Part shown: positions 11,981-23,299 of the stretch, one piece after another
Layout of the letters: the number at the start of each line of letters is the position of its first letter
How positions within the stretch are numbered: position 1 is the stretch's first letter
Assembly: GCA_020631735.1 (NCBI GenBank)
Contig: CM036168.1
Span: 101,638,036-101,702,035, forward strand
Reading direction: 5' to 3'
Length of the DNA: 64,000 nt
Source of the DNA: Saccharum officinarum
Lineage: Eukaryota > Streptophyta > Magnoliopsida > Poales > Poaceae
Notes under the pieces: generated by a model
Database searches by the model: none
What the model saw: the letters and a program-made list of their open reading frames with translations, nothing else
What the model was told of the DNA's origin: nothing
Program-made: the position numbers and the translations under genes

Positions 11981-12250
11981 CGAGGCGAGGACCCAGCCGC
12001 CGGAGGCAACCGCGGCCGCGCGGCCGGTTGCTGATGGGGTCTTGGTGGGGTCGCCGGCCGCGCGCTGCTCGCTGCTCCCGCCTCCGCGCTTGATATGATA
12101 GCTGTAAATCGTAATTTCGGAACCGAATGTTCTGGTTAGCGAGTTGAACGATGTGCCGATGTGATTCGTGGTGCGGCGAAGGTAAGAGTATGGGCCCATC
12201 TGTCAGTTAGCGGAACCGTTTGCTCACACGAAATTGTTTCTAAGCAATAC
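11981..12250 (-). promoter_or_regulatory. Probable 5' UTR / promoter of ELM2 gene, copy 1
   Basis: The sequence upstream of the chosen start is GC-rich for about 100 bp, then AT-balanced. No unambiguous TATA box was found. One base differs from copy 2 near 12131 (TTCTGG versus TTCTGGG), which opens or closes an upstream in-frame extension to an ATG at 12199. Confidence 0.35.
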
Positions 12251-12404
12251 TAATGATTTAGCGCGTCATTTTAGCATGGGCGTCCTTAGAATTTGGGAAA
12301 AAAAACTGTAACATACTGGAACTCGCTGACACATTAATTTTCACAAATCGGGGTGGTCTGTTTTTTTTACATTTGCAACAGAACTAGCAAGCAACGAGAG
12401 TACT

Positions 12405-12646
12405 GGCCTCGTTTAGTTGCCAAATTTTTTGGCAAAATGTAACTGTAGCATTTTCGTTGTTATTTGACAATTAGTGTCCATCATGGTCTAATTAGGTTTA
12501 AAAGATTCGTCTCGTCCATTTCGTCTAAACTGTATAATTAGTTTTATTTTTTATCTATATTTAATGCTTCATGCATGCGTCCAAAGATTCGATGTGACGA
12601 GAAATCTACTGTTCCTTTTGTAAAATTTTTAAATCTAAACTGGGCC
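12405..12646. mobile_element. MITE with GGCCTCGTTTAGTT-type terminus
   Basis: The left end GGCCTCGTTTAGTTGCC and the right end (the complement reads CCAGGCCCAGTTTAG) bound a core containing the grass MITE words AAAAGATTCGTCTCGTC and ATTTAATGCTTCATGCATG. It is non-coding. The family is recognised from those words; its superfamily is left open because no target duplication is clear. Confidence 0.65.
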
Positions 12647-12735
12647 TGGGTGCATTTACTTGAGTTGAAGCAACCCAACGGTGACCAGCTGCTCGCATCA
12701 CTCGCATCAATGCTCACTCGGTAGTCGGTACCCAA

Positions 12736-12835
12736 NNNNNNNNNNNNNNNNNNNNNNNNNNNNNNNNNNNNNNNNNNNNNNNNNNNNNNNNNNNNNNNNN
12801 NNNNNNNNNNNNNNNNNNNNNNNNNNNNNNNNNNN
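12736..12835. other. Assembly gap (100 N)
   Basis: Exactly 100 ambiguous bases separate the two copies of the 7.27 kb duplication. This is a placeholder length, not a measured distance. Confidence 0.99.
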
Positions 12836-13350
12836 TGTTAGGCAGGTCTGGACCTTGATCTTCCAGAAATTAAAACTCTATGCAGTAAGGCCTCCAGAAT
12901 CTACTAGTCGCTTCTATGGCTGGTGGTGTCGTACTTTAAGAAGTGTTCCAAAGGAGATGCACAAAGGAGTTAATTCCCTGGTCATCCTTGTTGCTTGGGA
13001 GCTTTGGAAGCAATGAAACGCTTGTGTTTTTAAAGGAGCACGCCCTAATGTTCAGACCCTCTTATACAATGTGGCTAAGGAGAGCAGTTTGTGGTGCATG
13101 GCTGGTGCTACCAGCCTCCAGGAGCTCCTTATAAGGTCGCTATCCCCTGAGCTTTAGGGTTCAGGTAGATTGTGAAGCTCACAGTCGCCTCCCTTGTTTC
13201 AAAGACTAGTAAGGCAGGGTGTCTATTGGGTTTTTGTAGGGGAGACCTCTTGACGCCTCCCCCATTTTCCCATACATTTTGTACGTCTTTTTTCCATTCC
13301 GAATGAAATAACACACAGTTCTCATGCGTTGTTCAAGGGAAAAAAAACCT
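12836..13350 (+). mobile_element. LINE 3' tail, copy 2 (truncated by gap)
   Basis: The same as the right part of the LINE remnant at 5260-5990, from the R-Q-V-W-T-L-I-F-Q-K-L codons to the A-rich tail. The zf-RVT finger half is missing because the contig begins here. Confidence 0.7.
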
Positions 13351-15321
13351 CCATCAGGGTTAGCGGCGCTAAAAAAAATCACGGCGAAACCAAAGTGGTG
13401 TTTAGCAGGGCTAAAGCGTCCTTAGCTACAATAGTAAAACAATTGTCAATATCATTGCAGCATGCCCTCTGAAAAGCTAAAGCAGATTATTTATAACCAT
13501 GGAAAATTCCATGTCTACACCTTCACGGATGTGAAGTCCTCACAAATTGTCCCAAACAAAACAAAGCCGCCACTAGCAGCCCACCACTGCCACTGACGGA
13601 TTTCATCACTGGACAACAAAACAGAACCGTTGTTCTGCTAGGATGTCATACATCCCTTTACACCCTAAACTGAGCTTAGTTATGATGGCTCCCAAAGGTT
13701 ACACTAAACGGCAGCATGTACCCCAGCAAATGCACAAGAAGCTAAGCGGCGGCTCAAGCAGCAGGAGGATCGTCATCAATTCTTTAGTTGTGCAGTTGTG
13801 TGTGCACTATGTGCGTGCTGTTACTTCGTTTTGGGTTGCGAGGAGCAAGCAGACACGGTAGAGTCAAAATCAAAGGTTGGCCCATCCATGGCCCGTTTCC
13901 GCCTGTTCTTGAGCCGTTCTCACCTGACTTAGCCGCTTCCACCCGTTATTTAGCTGTCCCCACCCGACTTAGCCGTTTTCGCCACTTGTGAGCTATGTGG
14001 CACACGTTCACCATCCGACTTAGCCATTTTCACCTCCTGTGAGCTATGTGGCACACGTTTGAAGGCATGAGTACTGAAATTGAATCTTGACGATGCTCGT
14101 CCAGCAGAAATAGGCATCTCAGAGCAGGGCGGACGATCTTCCAGCCATCTACGAGCTTTGTCTCTAGCCTCTCACTTCTTTTTTGGAAATGCCTCTCACT
14201 TCGATCTCCCAGCAACAAGCACCAAGTGCTTGACATGTGTTTTTTATTAGTTTTAACAGGTTTGATGCTTATGGAGAGGAAAATCAGAAGAGAGAAACCG
14301 AGGAATTATGATTTTTACCAATGGAGAAATGGTGCTGAGTTGCAGGGTGGGGGAAGCGGATGGGGAAGTGATGACATGTTGGGCCCGATGAGCAACGATG
14401 CCTTTAAGGTAAACTTAACAGTTAGCTGATAGAAGTGGCCTAAAAGGAACCAAAAATTGAAGCAGTGGCAGTAAAGGAAGTTCGTTTTCCAGGATGGCAA
14501 ATAACACAATACCTTCTTTTGACGGCAAATAAATTTTTTTCTCAACCAACAAAGCTTTTTCATAGCAAGGGAAATACTTCACATGTGACTCCATTACGAC
14601 AAGGTGTTTTGGAACCTCTGCCATCAATGAACCACCACCAGAGTGATTTAAGCCCTTCGATCTCAAGATTGTAAGCAAGTTGTACAAATATGTATGTACA
14701 TCAACACTCCCACTCATAACTCAACATAACGAATGGATTTTAATACCACTGATCCCCACATACTTAAGTCACATAGAAGTTACTAAACATTCTAAATCCT
14801 CAGAAAAATTCAACAGCATAAACTGCCCTTCAAATATATCTCTCTCCAACAACTTCCAGAGGTAAAGCATTATTCTGGGTGTGGGATCAATAAACCACAC
14901 ACAGAGTTTGCATGCATCCCTATTATGCATTGGAAACTATACAAAACTAGCACAATATATAAGCTATATATAAAAACCATTCATCCATGTGGAATGAATT
15001 TTGGATCTACAACTACTTTTTGCCCATCACAACATTAGCGCCACTCTCCTTTGCTAGTGTGTAGCCTTTTCCTCACTGTAATCTGAAGGATATGGGCATC
15101 ACCCTCGAGCACAGGATATTAGAACTGGAATTTTTGCATGTCCCAAGTCCCTGACACAAGCCTGTCATACGGTTAAGGCTTGTCCTAATTCCTCTCTAAT
15201 TTCACAACCAATCTTCTGCAGCCTCCATGCCGCTTTAGTCTCCGCCTTCAAATCAAAGTTGGAAAGACTTGGCAAAATGATTCCCAACTTACCCCTTCAC
15301 GTGTTCTTCACCAGATATACG

Positions 15322-15732
15322 GGCCTGTTTGGTTGTCTACATTAGCCCCGTGCAGTGCATTTTGTACATGTTTGATTGCCCGCAGAGGCTCTTATGCAGG
15401 CTTGCACAGTACACAAAGCAATCCCAATGCAGCATTGGCTGGTATGCCAGATTTGGCCATATTAGGCAATGCAGATTTGCACTAGCCTATGGAGCACATA
15501 AAAATGAAATATCTCACCTCCCTAACACTACTAGAAACATGAGGCCTCTACTAGAACATGGAGGTGACTATATACAACAGAGTGCAAGCAAACAAATACA
15601 ATTTTACTAAATGCAACTTGCCTGTGCAGCACAACCAAACACCAAGACATTGTATACGCTTATGCTGGTTTGAGTTGTGTTGCATAAGGTCTAACGCAGG
15701 TTAAGATTAATACAGGCAACCAATCACACCCA
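15322..15732. mobile_element. MITE, copy 2 of element at 7960
   Basis: The same GGCCTGTTTGGTTG terminus and interior as the copy 1 element. It is part of the large duplication. Confidence 0.5.
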
Positions 15733-16986
15733 TACTGACAGGACATAAACGCCACACATGATCATATGAACATGACAAGAATATCCAGAAAGATAGGAGA
15801 CGGTATGCTTGGTGACTGTTATTGGGAAAATAACATTGTTCTTATTTCGATAAACAAAAAACAGCATATGCTTGGTAACTGTTGTTGGCTTCACATCAGC
15901 ATTAAAAGCTTCAGGATACATGCCTTCTGGAAAGTTGGACATGCAAGATATTTATGCCTTAGTTGGACATGCATTTAACCATGCTCTGTTTCAGTTTGCT
16001 AATCTTCCTGATTTATCTATTTTTAGTACAAAGGGTATGACAGAAAAAAAAGGAGCTTGGATGGTAAAAAAAAATGCTTGATGTCATTGGCATCGTCAAT
16101 ATCTTCCAAAGCTAATTAAAAAAAAAGTGTGCCTATATTTGTGTATAGCCAGAGAATAGCATTCTTTTCAGGACAGAAGTAATATTAAACTTATCGACTA
16201 AAAAAACTGATCGCCCTGTCAGTTATCTTCCAAAACACTCATGTCGTGTCAGCCATGAATAACAATAACAACGAAAAGCCTTTTGAGCCCAAGCAAGTTA
16301 CGCAAGTTAGAGTAGACGAAAGCCTGGGTCAAGGTTTGAACACATGGATTGATTTTCATACAACCCTATCCAGGAATAGTTTTTTGGGTATACTTGATTC
16401 TCTCAAGTCTCTCTTTACTACCACTTCTCGTGTTAAGTTCGACATCCTGGTGTAAAAAAATAAAAGTTTGGCCTATTCTGTCTCTTCCTACATTATCAAC
16501 ACGCCTAGGATGACACTATGCACCGGTACCTAGGAACAACCAGTAATGCATGTAACTAATTTTCCAGCTAGTGTGTAGTACCACTTAGCGGGTTATTAGG
16601 ACTTGGGTCTCTTTGTTGGGTGGGACACCAATCCATGTACCTTTACCAATTAACCAATTTCAAGCTAGCTTGTAGCAGTAGCAATTACTTTTTTGCTGTC
16701 TGAAGCATTAGGCAGAGGATGCTAAGCCAGAAATTTTCCATTATCTAAAAGAAGTGCCACTGCCATGTGGGAATATGGCCATGTTTGGCACAGCTTATTC
16801 CCTCGTTTCTCCACAGATATGCAGAAGTTGCGTCAGAGAGCAAGATTACATGACAGCTTATCAATAAGCAGAATCAGAGAATTAACTAAGCAAAACGAGC
16901 AAATTCTGCTTTTCGCAAACTCTGCAAATAAGTGGATTCAGGACAATAACAACTTCACAAGAAGTTTCAAACAGGGACAAGTCACA

Positions 16987-17555
16987 TGTTAGTGCAATAG
17001 GATAGCGGCATGCCGTAGGGGTACTCCGGCATGGAGCATGGAAGCGCAGGCGGTTGGCACTCCACTTCCGAAATGCGCATTGAGAGACCAGCCAATTGGT
17101 TGGCCATGTCGCTCATCTGCCACAAGACATCGGATACCATCTTCGTCAATTGTTCGAGTGCTTGAGGAAGGATGGTGTCTGACCCTGGCACCGACAGATC
17201 ACCCTCTGATACCAAGTTGTTAGTGCCTAGGGATCGAAGGGAGTAGCTGTGGGAGACTTCTGGTTGGCGCTTCCATGAACTCCGTTGTGCGGGCGCTGTC
17301 GGACTATCGCGAAAGAAAGATAGCGCAGGGCGCAGGGGGCAGGGGGCAACAACTGTGTTGTCCTGCTTAACATCTCCTCATCCAAGTCTGGGTTCTAATA
17401 CAAGATTAGGCACACGCACGCACGCACACACACCCAAACACCTTAATACTCCTCCTGTTCCTGGTTCGGTCGTTGCCGAGATCGTGGGCGCACCCACGTC
17501 TCCTGGTGCAGTGCCCCGCTTCTTCCTTCTGCTGTAGGTTAGGCCAGTCATAACA
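16987..17555 (-). mobile_element. LTR-retrotransposon deletion derivative, copy 2
   Basis: The same structure as 9627-10193: an LTR at 17218-17555 (338 bp, two bases longer in a CA-repeat), an initiator-Met primer site, a gag-start fragment, a 9 bp remnant of the other LTR, and TCACA repeats at 16982-16986 and 17556-17560. Confidence 0.75.
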
Positions 17556-18906
17556 TCACACCATGACAACACAAATGATGGCTCTTAAAGCATCGCCAAA
17601 AACTCCTTAAAAACACTTGCCAAATCATTATTTATACCAAGTGGCCAAAATGAGTAGGGAGCTAATTTGTTCCCTTCCCCCAATAGTTTGCAATATTTGG
17701 TTGCTAAAAAAATTTAAAAAGGGGGGCCCACAACATAATTTTGCTCGCTCCTCCCAACCTCGTTCACACGCTGCCACCAATCAGGCGCCAGCCAGCCACC
17801 GCTAACCCCAAACCGGCTGCTGCCGCCCCCCAGCTGGCCTCCACAGCCAGCCAACAGGAGCAGCCAGGGAAGAAGAAAACCGCGCGAAGTGTGGAAAAGA
17901 TAGCTGTCAAGTGAGGATACAGAGCACGCAAAGCTTGCACATATGTGAGGAGTCCGAGGGGAGATTCACCATTCGCATATCTTTAGTGAGTTCGGATACA
18001 AAACTGTTGGAGGGCCTTTTACCAAAAAGAAATGTTGTTTTAAGCTTGTAGATATGCTCTTAGGTCTTTTTTTTTCTTGCAAGCTGAAACAGATAGGTCC
18101 CAGATTACAACAACCCACAGACCACATTTTTACTATCTCTGGCCATAATTAGATGGCGTTTTGGACAGCAAAAAACACTAATTACAAGTCAAATTTGCTG
18201 TCCAAAACATACTATAATTAGGACCGGAGGGAGTACAATCCATCATCTAATTATGACCAGAGGGAGTACAATCCAACAGTCTGCTGTCCTTAACAGCCAT
18301 GTTCCCTTGTGGGAATGGGAACGGAACTTGGGGTGTTATTTTATAACGTGGGAACGTAAATGTTCCCGAATCGGGACGTGGTAGTTCCCGGAACGTGGAA
18401 CGTGGTCATGTTCCACGTTTTCGGCTGCTAAGAGTCTGCTCCCCTCCCTGTGCGCTAATTGTGATAATATGCAAGCTGCAATCCACAGCCTGCAGGCTGA
18501 AACAAACAGGGCATTATAAGCTTTGATGGCTTGACCCTGGCTAAGATACTAATATGGTCCTAGTCAGGGTTCCCCCTCCCAGACTGGAACCGTCTGCTCC
18601 AGCACTGGTTGTCAAAAGTACATGATTCCTATGCAGTGACAGTGATCCTACCCACTCGCGACACCTGGCATTACCATCCTGGCATCCTCCGAGCTGCAGT
18701 CTCTAATCCCCGAAAGCCAAATCAAATAGTACGGCATAGAACAAACGGATGTGACAAATCTTAGATGCCCCTTGTCCAATCCATACCGATCAGTCCCACA
18801 AACAGAGCAAAGCAAGCAACAGGCTACCGAAAACCACGTTTGCTAAGAATTGGCAACAGAAAACAATTCAACAAAATACGAGAGTTTTGTGCTCAAGCGA
18901 ACTAAC

Positions 18907-19341
18907 CTTGTAGAAGCTGGGAAGCTCTTCTGCGTCCTCCACGTCCTCCAATCTAAGGTAGCGAGCGCGCCGCAAGGCCAGCACGTGCCGCTTCCTCGCC
19001 CTGTGCTCTGATGGCGCCGGAAGGGGAGCCACGGGATCCGCTGCGAGCTCCCGCATCCACCGCACTAGCACCCCCAGATCCCCACCCACGGCGCCGCCTT
19101 TGCCGCCTCCCGCGCCGAGCAACACGCTTCCCCCGTCGACGAGCACCTCGAACCGCTGCCGCCGCTCTCCGCCGCCATGCGCCTCTGCAGGCAGCGGAGC
19201 GAGAACAGCCGAGGGAGAGGAGGAGGACGACGACGACGAGGAGGCGGCGCCGCCGGCGATGCGTGGCTGGTCACCGCAGTGGCCGCCGCCTAGGGTGCCG
19301 AAGGGGTCGTCGCGGAGCTGGTGCTGGTACATCCCCACCAT
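18907..19341 (-). CDS. ELM2 gene exon 1, copy 2
   Basis: The coding sequence read appears the same as exon 1 at 11546-11980, with the same donor and start. If the duplication is an assembly artefact this is the same exon seen twice. If real, it would be a second, distal first exon and promoter for one set of downstream exons, since exons 2 and 3 are not duplicated. Here the frame upstream of the start is shifted, so only M at 19341 gives the exon 1 frame. Confidence 0.7.
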
Positions 19342-19769
19342 CGAGGCGAGGACCCAGCCGCCGGAGGCAACCGCGGCCGCGCGGCCGGTTGCTGATGGGG
19401 TCTTGGTGGGGTCGCCGGCCGCGCGCTGCTCGCTGCTCCCGCCTCCGCGCTTGATATGATAGCTGTAAATCGTAATTTCGGAACCGAATGTTCTGGGTTA
19501 GCGAGTTGAACGATGTGCCGATGTGATTCGTGGTGCGGCGAAGGTAAGAGTATGGGCCCATCTGTCAGTTAGCGGAACCGTTTGCTCACACGAAATTGTT
19601 TCTAAGCAATACTAATGATTTAGCGCGTCATTTTAGCATGGGCGTCCTTAGAATTTGGGAAGAAAAAAACTGTACCATACTGGAACTCGCTGACACATTA
19701 ATTTTCACAAATCGGGGTGGTCTGTTTTTTTTACATTTGCAACAGAACTAGCAAGCAAACGAGAGTACT

Positions 19770-20014
19770 GGCCTCGTTTAGTTGCCAAAATTTTTGGCAA
19801 AATGTAACTGTAGCATTTTCGTTGTTATTTGACAATTAGTGTCCAATCATGGTCTAATTAGGCTTAAAAGATTCGTCTCGTCCATTTCGTCTAAACTGTA
19901 TAATTAGTTTTATTTTTTATCTATATTTAATGCTTCATGCATGCGTCCAAAGATTCGATGTGACGAGAAATCTACTGTTCTTTTGTAAAATTTTCTAAAT
20001 CTAAACTGGGCCTG
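19770..20014. mobile_element. MITE, copy 2 of element at 12405
   Basis: The same termini and core words as the copy 1 element, with several single-base differences. The copy 2 version is likely the more accurate because it lies inside a contig. Confidence 0.65.
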
Positions 20015-20103
20015 GGTGCATTTACTTGAGTTGAAGCAACCCGCAACGGTGACCAGCTGCTCGCATCACTCGCATCAATGCTCACTCGGTAGTCGGTACC
20101 CAA

Positions 20104-20530
20104 ATTAAAAAAAGGACTCACCTCGGTGAATATCATTTTTTTTTAACTTTGATTAATTATATATAAAAAAATATTAAAGTTATGATGTATAGTTAGTATC
20201 ATTCGATAAATCGCAAAATATGGTTTTAAAATCATAAATTTATTTAGTGATACAAATGTTGCTAACTTTTTTATAAAATTAGTTAATTTTAATAAAGTTT
20301 GACCGACACGCATCCCATAGAATTATTTCTTCGGAGACGCAAGTAGACTGATTTTTCTAGAAAACACTAATTTTATAATATCAAATAAATATCATTAATT
20401 CAATTATAAAATAAATTTCTATATTAATCTTATCTGCATATATAAATATTGATATTGATTTAGTCAAATTTAAGAAGCTTGACTTATCCTAAACCTGTAA
20501 TTATATTTTTTTGACATAAGGAGTTTGAAG
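20104..20530. mobile_element. Decayed AT-rich Stowaway cores
   Basis: Very AT-rich, with words such as AACTTTGATTAATTATATA and AAAGTTTGACC that match the cores of the better preserved Stowaway elements at 22144 and 22512. Termini are not clean, so this is a low-resolution call covering probably two decayed insertions. No gene is seen. Confidence 0.4.
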
Positions 20531-20597
20531 AGGATTCGAGGAGGGGTCAACAGTATTCAAGTTATATATATTGTGCAAATCTTTATTATTTTCTCTC

Positions 20598-20866
20598 TTT
20601 TTTTTGCAAATACACACGCATACTTACTTCTATGAACGAACGCACGTAAATCATAGCCCTATGAGCATCTTTGAAGACTGTATCAGCAAATCCTCAAGAT
20701 TGACGAAGTCACTACTGGAGCATCGCTATCGACGGAACACCGCCTACCACTAAAAGCACAACGTTCTTAAATCCTGAAATAATTGTTCCCGCAAAGAGTC
20801 AAAGCCCAAGTCTAAGGTGTTACCGGTAACCACCGAGAAAATGCTAGTAGTCCAGGCTAAAAAAAA
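20598..20866 (-). mobile_element. Grass SINE-like retroposon
   Basis: On the minus strand it reads words typical of grass Au-type SINEs: ATTTCAGGATTT, then GCTTTTAGTGGTAGGCGG, then GTGACTTCGTCAATCTTGAGG, then GATGCTCATAGGGC, then GTGTGTATTTGC before an A8 tail (T8 on the plus strand at 20598-20605). Assignment rests on recalled family words. Target duplications were not evident. Confidence 0.55.
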
Positions 20867-21011
20867 CACTAAGAAAATGCAATCAACAATGAGGGTGGCC
20901 CACTTTTGTCTCCCCGTAACTCCGCCACAAAAAAAAAAGATTGGGCATCGAGAGAGTACAAAGTAAATTATTGAGAGCTATGGTAGCCAACACGAACTTG
21001 ACTATAAGGTA

Positions 21012-21358
21012 GGCTTTGTTTAGTTGTAGAGGTATAAAGTTTTAGGATGTTATATCGGATGTTTTATAAGATGTTGGAAGAGATATTCAGATACTAATAA
21101 AAAAAATTAATTACAGAACTCGTCCGTAAACTGTGAGATGAATTTATTAAGACTAATTAATCCATCATTAGTGCATGTTTACTGTAGCACGCCATTGTCT
21201 AATTACAGACTAATTAGTCTTAAAAAATCATCTTGCAAAATACACGCAATCTGTACAATTAGTTACTTTTTTAAGTCTATATTTAATACTCTATGCATGT
21301 ATCTAAACATCCGATGTGATAGAGTATAAAGTTTTAGAGGAGAAACTAAACAAGACTT
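21012..21358. mobile_element. MITE with TTTGTTTAGTT termini
   Basis: The left end GGCTTTGTTTAGTTGTAGAG and the right end (the complement begins CAAAGTCTTGTTTAGTTTC) are inverted repeats extended inside by TATAAAGTTTTA on both sides. The core contains TATTTAATACTCTATGCATG, related to the family at 12405. It is about 347 bp and non-coding. Confidence 0.65.
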
Positions 21359-21808
21359 TGCTATAGTGTAAGAGTTGAGCTACATCTTTTTGCTAGATCT
21401 CTCTGTTCCTAGATGCCTTGTTTTTTTAATGCGCCTAGATGGATAGACTATGTTTAACTACTTAATAAAAGTTTTAGAAAAGTCATAACTTGTAATTTAA
21501 AATGAAGTGAGTAATTATTGATAAATAGTATTTTATTATATGGCGTCCCTCTCTTACAAACTATGAGCTCTATTCTTATTTTTAAGAATTTTTTTAAGAT
21601 ATTCTGACTTTTTTAAGTACCCAACTTTTGCTAGCCAAGCTACGTTTTCTACTCTGATACATCGGTTTTAAATTAAGTCGTTCTCACCTTTTAGATGCAA
21701 CATTTTTACAGTGTATCTAGATATAGGCTATGTCTGGATACTATATAAAAGTTCTAGAAAGGTCAGAATGTCTTATAATTTGCAATGGAGTAAGTATCAT
21801 GTTCTAAA

Positions 21809-22010
21809 TTGTAAATTATTTTGATTTTTTTTGAATACATAGCTTTTGCTATGTATCTAGACATACGCTATATCTATGTACATAGTTTTTGCAATGTGTC
21901 TAAAAAGGTTTGTAAATTATTTTGATTTTTTCTGAATACATAGCTTTTGCTACGTATCTAGACATACGCTATATCTACGTACATAGTTTTTGCAATGTGT
22001 CTAATAAGGT
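21809..22010. repeat. 101 bp tandem duplication in MITE-derived DNA
   Basis: Two consecutive 101 bp units, each starting TTGTAAATTATTTTGATT and ending TTTTTGCAATGTGTCTAA, differ at only a few positions. The unit resembles a Stowaway arm (ACATAGCTTTTGCTAYGTAT), and a related arm lies upstream at 21700-21790. It is probably an internal duplication of a decayed MITE. Confidence 0.75.
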
Positions 22011-22143
22011 TTATGAACATGTGGAGTACTACCTTTTATCAATGTCCCACATTATCTTTTATATTACTCCTCATATCCACTTGATATCTGGACCCATCAA
22101 TGTATGGGATCACGTGATCAGCTTGTTGTTTTCATAGAAGTTA

Positions 22144-22399
22144 CTCCCTCCGGTTCCTTAAAGATGTTATTTTAAGGTTGTCTTAAGTCAAACATTTTAA
22201 ACTTTAATAACAAATAAATTCTTTTGAGTTGAGTTTAAAAATATGAAAATGATGTAAGTAGATTCATCTCGTAATGTAGTTTCATAAAAATATATATTGA
22301 CTATATTTTTTAAATATTTTATTGCAAAAAGTAATGGTCAAAGTTTTTTTTAGACCACGTCACTGTCCCAAACGACGTTCTTTAGGAAAACGGAGCGAG
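22144..22399. mobile_element. Stowaway MITE (well preserved)
   Basis: 256 bp with inverted ends CTCCCTCCGGTTCCTTAAAG and TCTTTAGGAAAACGGAGCGAG, flanked by TA at 22142-22143 and 22400-22401. These are the classic Stowaway terminus and target site. Confidence 0.85.
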
Positions 22400-22511
22400 T
22401 AAGCTTTACTCTTTCTTCTCTGGTTCTCTCATCCACATCCACGTTAGTAAAAATGTTGACTACCTTGGTTATAAAATCATTATTGTACTTGTGTTTAAGT
22501 GTTAGTGTATA

Positions 22512-22761
22512 CTACCTTTGTCCCTAAATAAGTGTCGTTCTCGTTTTCTGAGAAATTAAACTTCTTTAACTTTGACTAAATATATACAAGAAAATATTAA
22601 TACTTGTATTATGTAATTAGTATTGTTAGATAGACCGATGAATCTATTTTATAATAAACTTATTTAAATATATAAATGTTATTAATATTTTTTTATCTAC
22701 TTAGCTAAAATTAAAAATTTTGACCCGCATGCATGCCGGTATTTATTTAGAACGGAGGGAG
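22512..22761. mobile_element. Stowaway MITE (well preserved)
   Basis: 250 bp with inverted ends CTACCTTTGTCCCTAAATAA and TTATTTAGAACGGAGGGAG, flanked by TA at 22510-22511 and 22762-22763. The core has the CTTTGACTAAATATATA word typical of the family. Confidence 0.85.
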
Positions 22762-23033
22762 TAATTAACTGTAAATGTAGCCGCAGCCGCAGCCTGCTGA
22801 ATCGAACGGGCTGGACGTCATTGACTTCCCCTCCGATTCTCTTTTCTTGGACTAGTGAGGAAAGAAATTGGCCTTAGCGGCATTAACCATATTCAGGTGT
22901 GCCATTGAAATTGATATCTCCCGTCGTTTATCCTATATGTTCTGATGTCAAATTTTCTAGGAAAAATATATGTGGACCTAGCTAGGAACAACTAGTACTC
23001 CTTGTCATCATTCTACTTCTATCCCATTCTTTT

Positions 23034-23299
23034 AACCTTTCCTGAAGACCGAGCCTCTGCTCGAGTGGCTAGCGGCGGCAGTGGCCACCCAGCCGGCGCA
23101 GGTTCCATTCCTAGAGTTGACCTGCGTCCCTCACCGGCACCGGCTCTCAGAATAAAATTTACGGTGTTGCCACGAAGTGACTGCGACCTTCTCTGGAAGG
23201 ACATGGTTACTCTATACTCTATGCGTAGTTATAGGTCTGATCGTGCACGTGTGGTGTGTGGATGCATGTGCTTAACAGAGGCTTAAAAAAACCTTTCCT
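23034..23299 (+). mobile_element. tRNA-derived SINE with 10 bp target duplication
   Basis: The body 23044-23289 starts with a tRNA-like head: an A-box-like GAGTGGCTAGCGG near 23064 and a B-box-like GGTTCCATTCC near 23101. It ends in an A7 tail. The direct repeats AACCTTTCCT lie at 23034-23043 and 23290-23299, proving retroposition. The head is tRNA-derived in type, with a pol III internal promoter inferred. Two small open frames inside it are not genes. Confidence 0.8.

Larger units (their letters stand above)
5471..12735. repeat. Copy 1 of a 7.27 kb near-identical direct duplication
   Basis: This whole interval recurs at 12836-20103 in the same orientation, differing by only a few dozen small indels and substitutions, mostly in homopolymers or short tandem runs. 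Copy 1 stops exactly at a 100 N gap and copy 2 starts exactly after it. It contains a LINE tail, a MITE, an LTR derivative and exon 1 of the ELM2 gene. The arrangement is what an unmerged overlap between two contigs would give. Confidence 0.95.
12836..20103. repeat. Copy 2 of the 7.27 kb near-identical direct duplication
   Basis: It begins at the base that matches 5471 and ends at the base that matches 12735 (ending GGTACCCAA). Beyond 20103 the sequence continues uninterrupted, so copy 2 is the interior start of a longer contig. Differences from copy 1 are most frequent in the last 450 bp of copy 1. Confidence 0.95.

Noticed and set aside
11650..12098. Arg/Pro-rich open frames of 119-147 codons on the plus strand (and again at 19011-19459)
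   Set aside because: They are antisense shadows of the GC-rich ELM2 first exon, which has splice and phase support; composition is low complexity with no domain.
23050..23120. tRNA gene
   Set aside because: A- and B-box-like words exist, but no cloverleaf can be folded, and the 10 bp target duplication and A-tail show a SINE.
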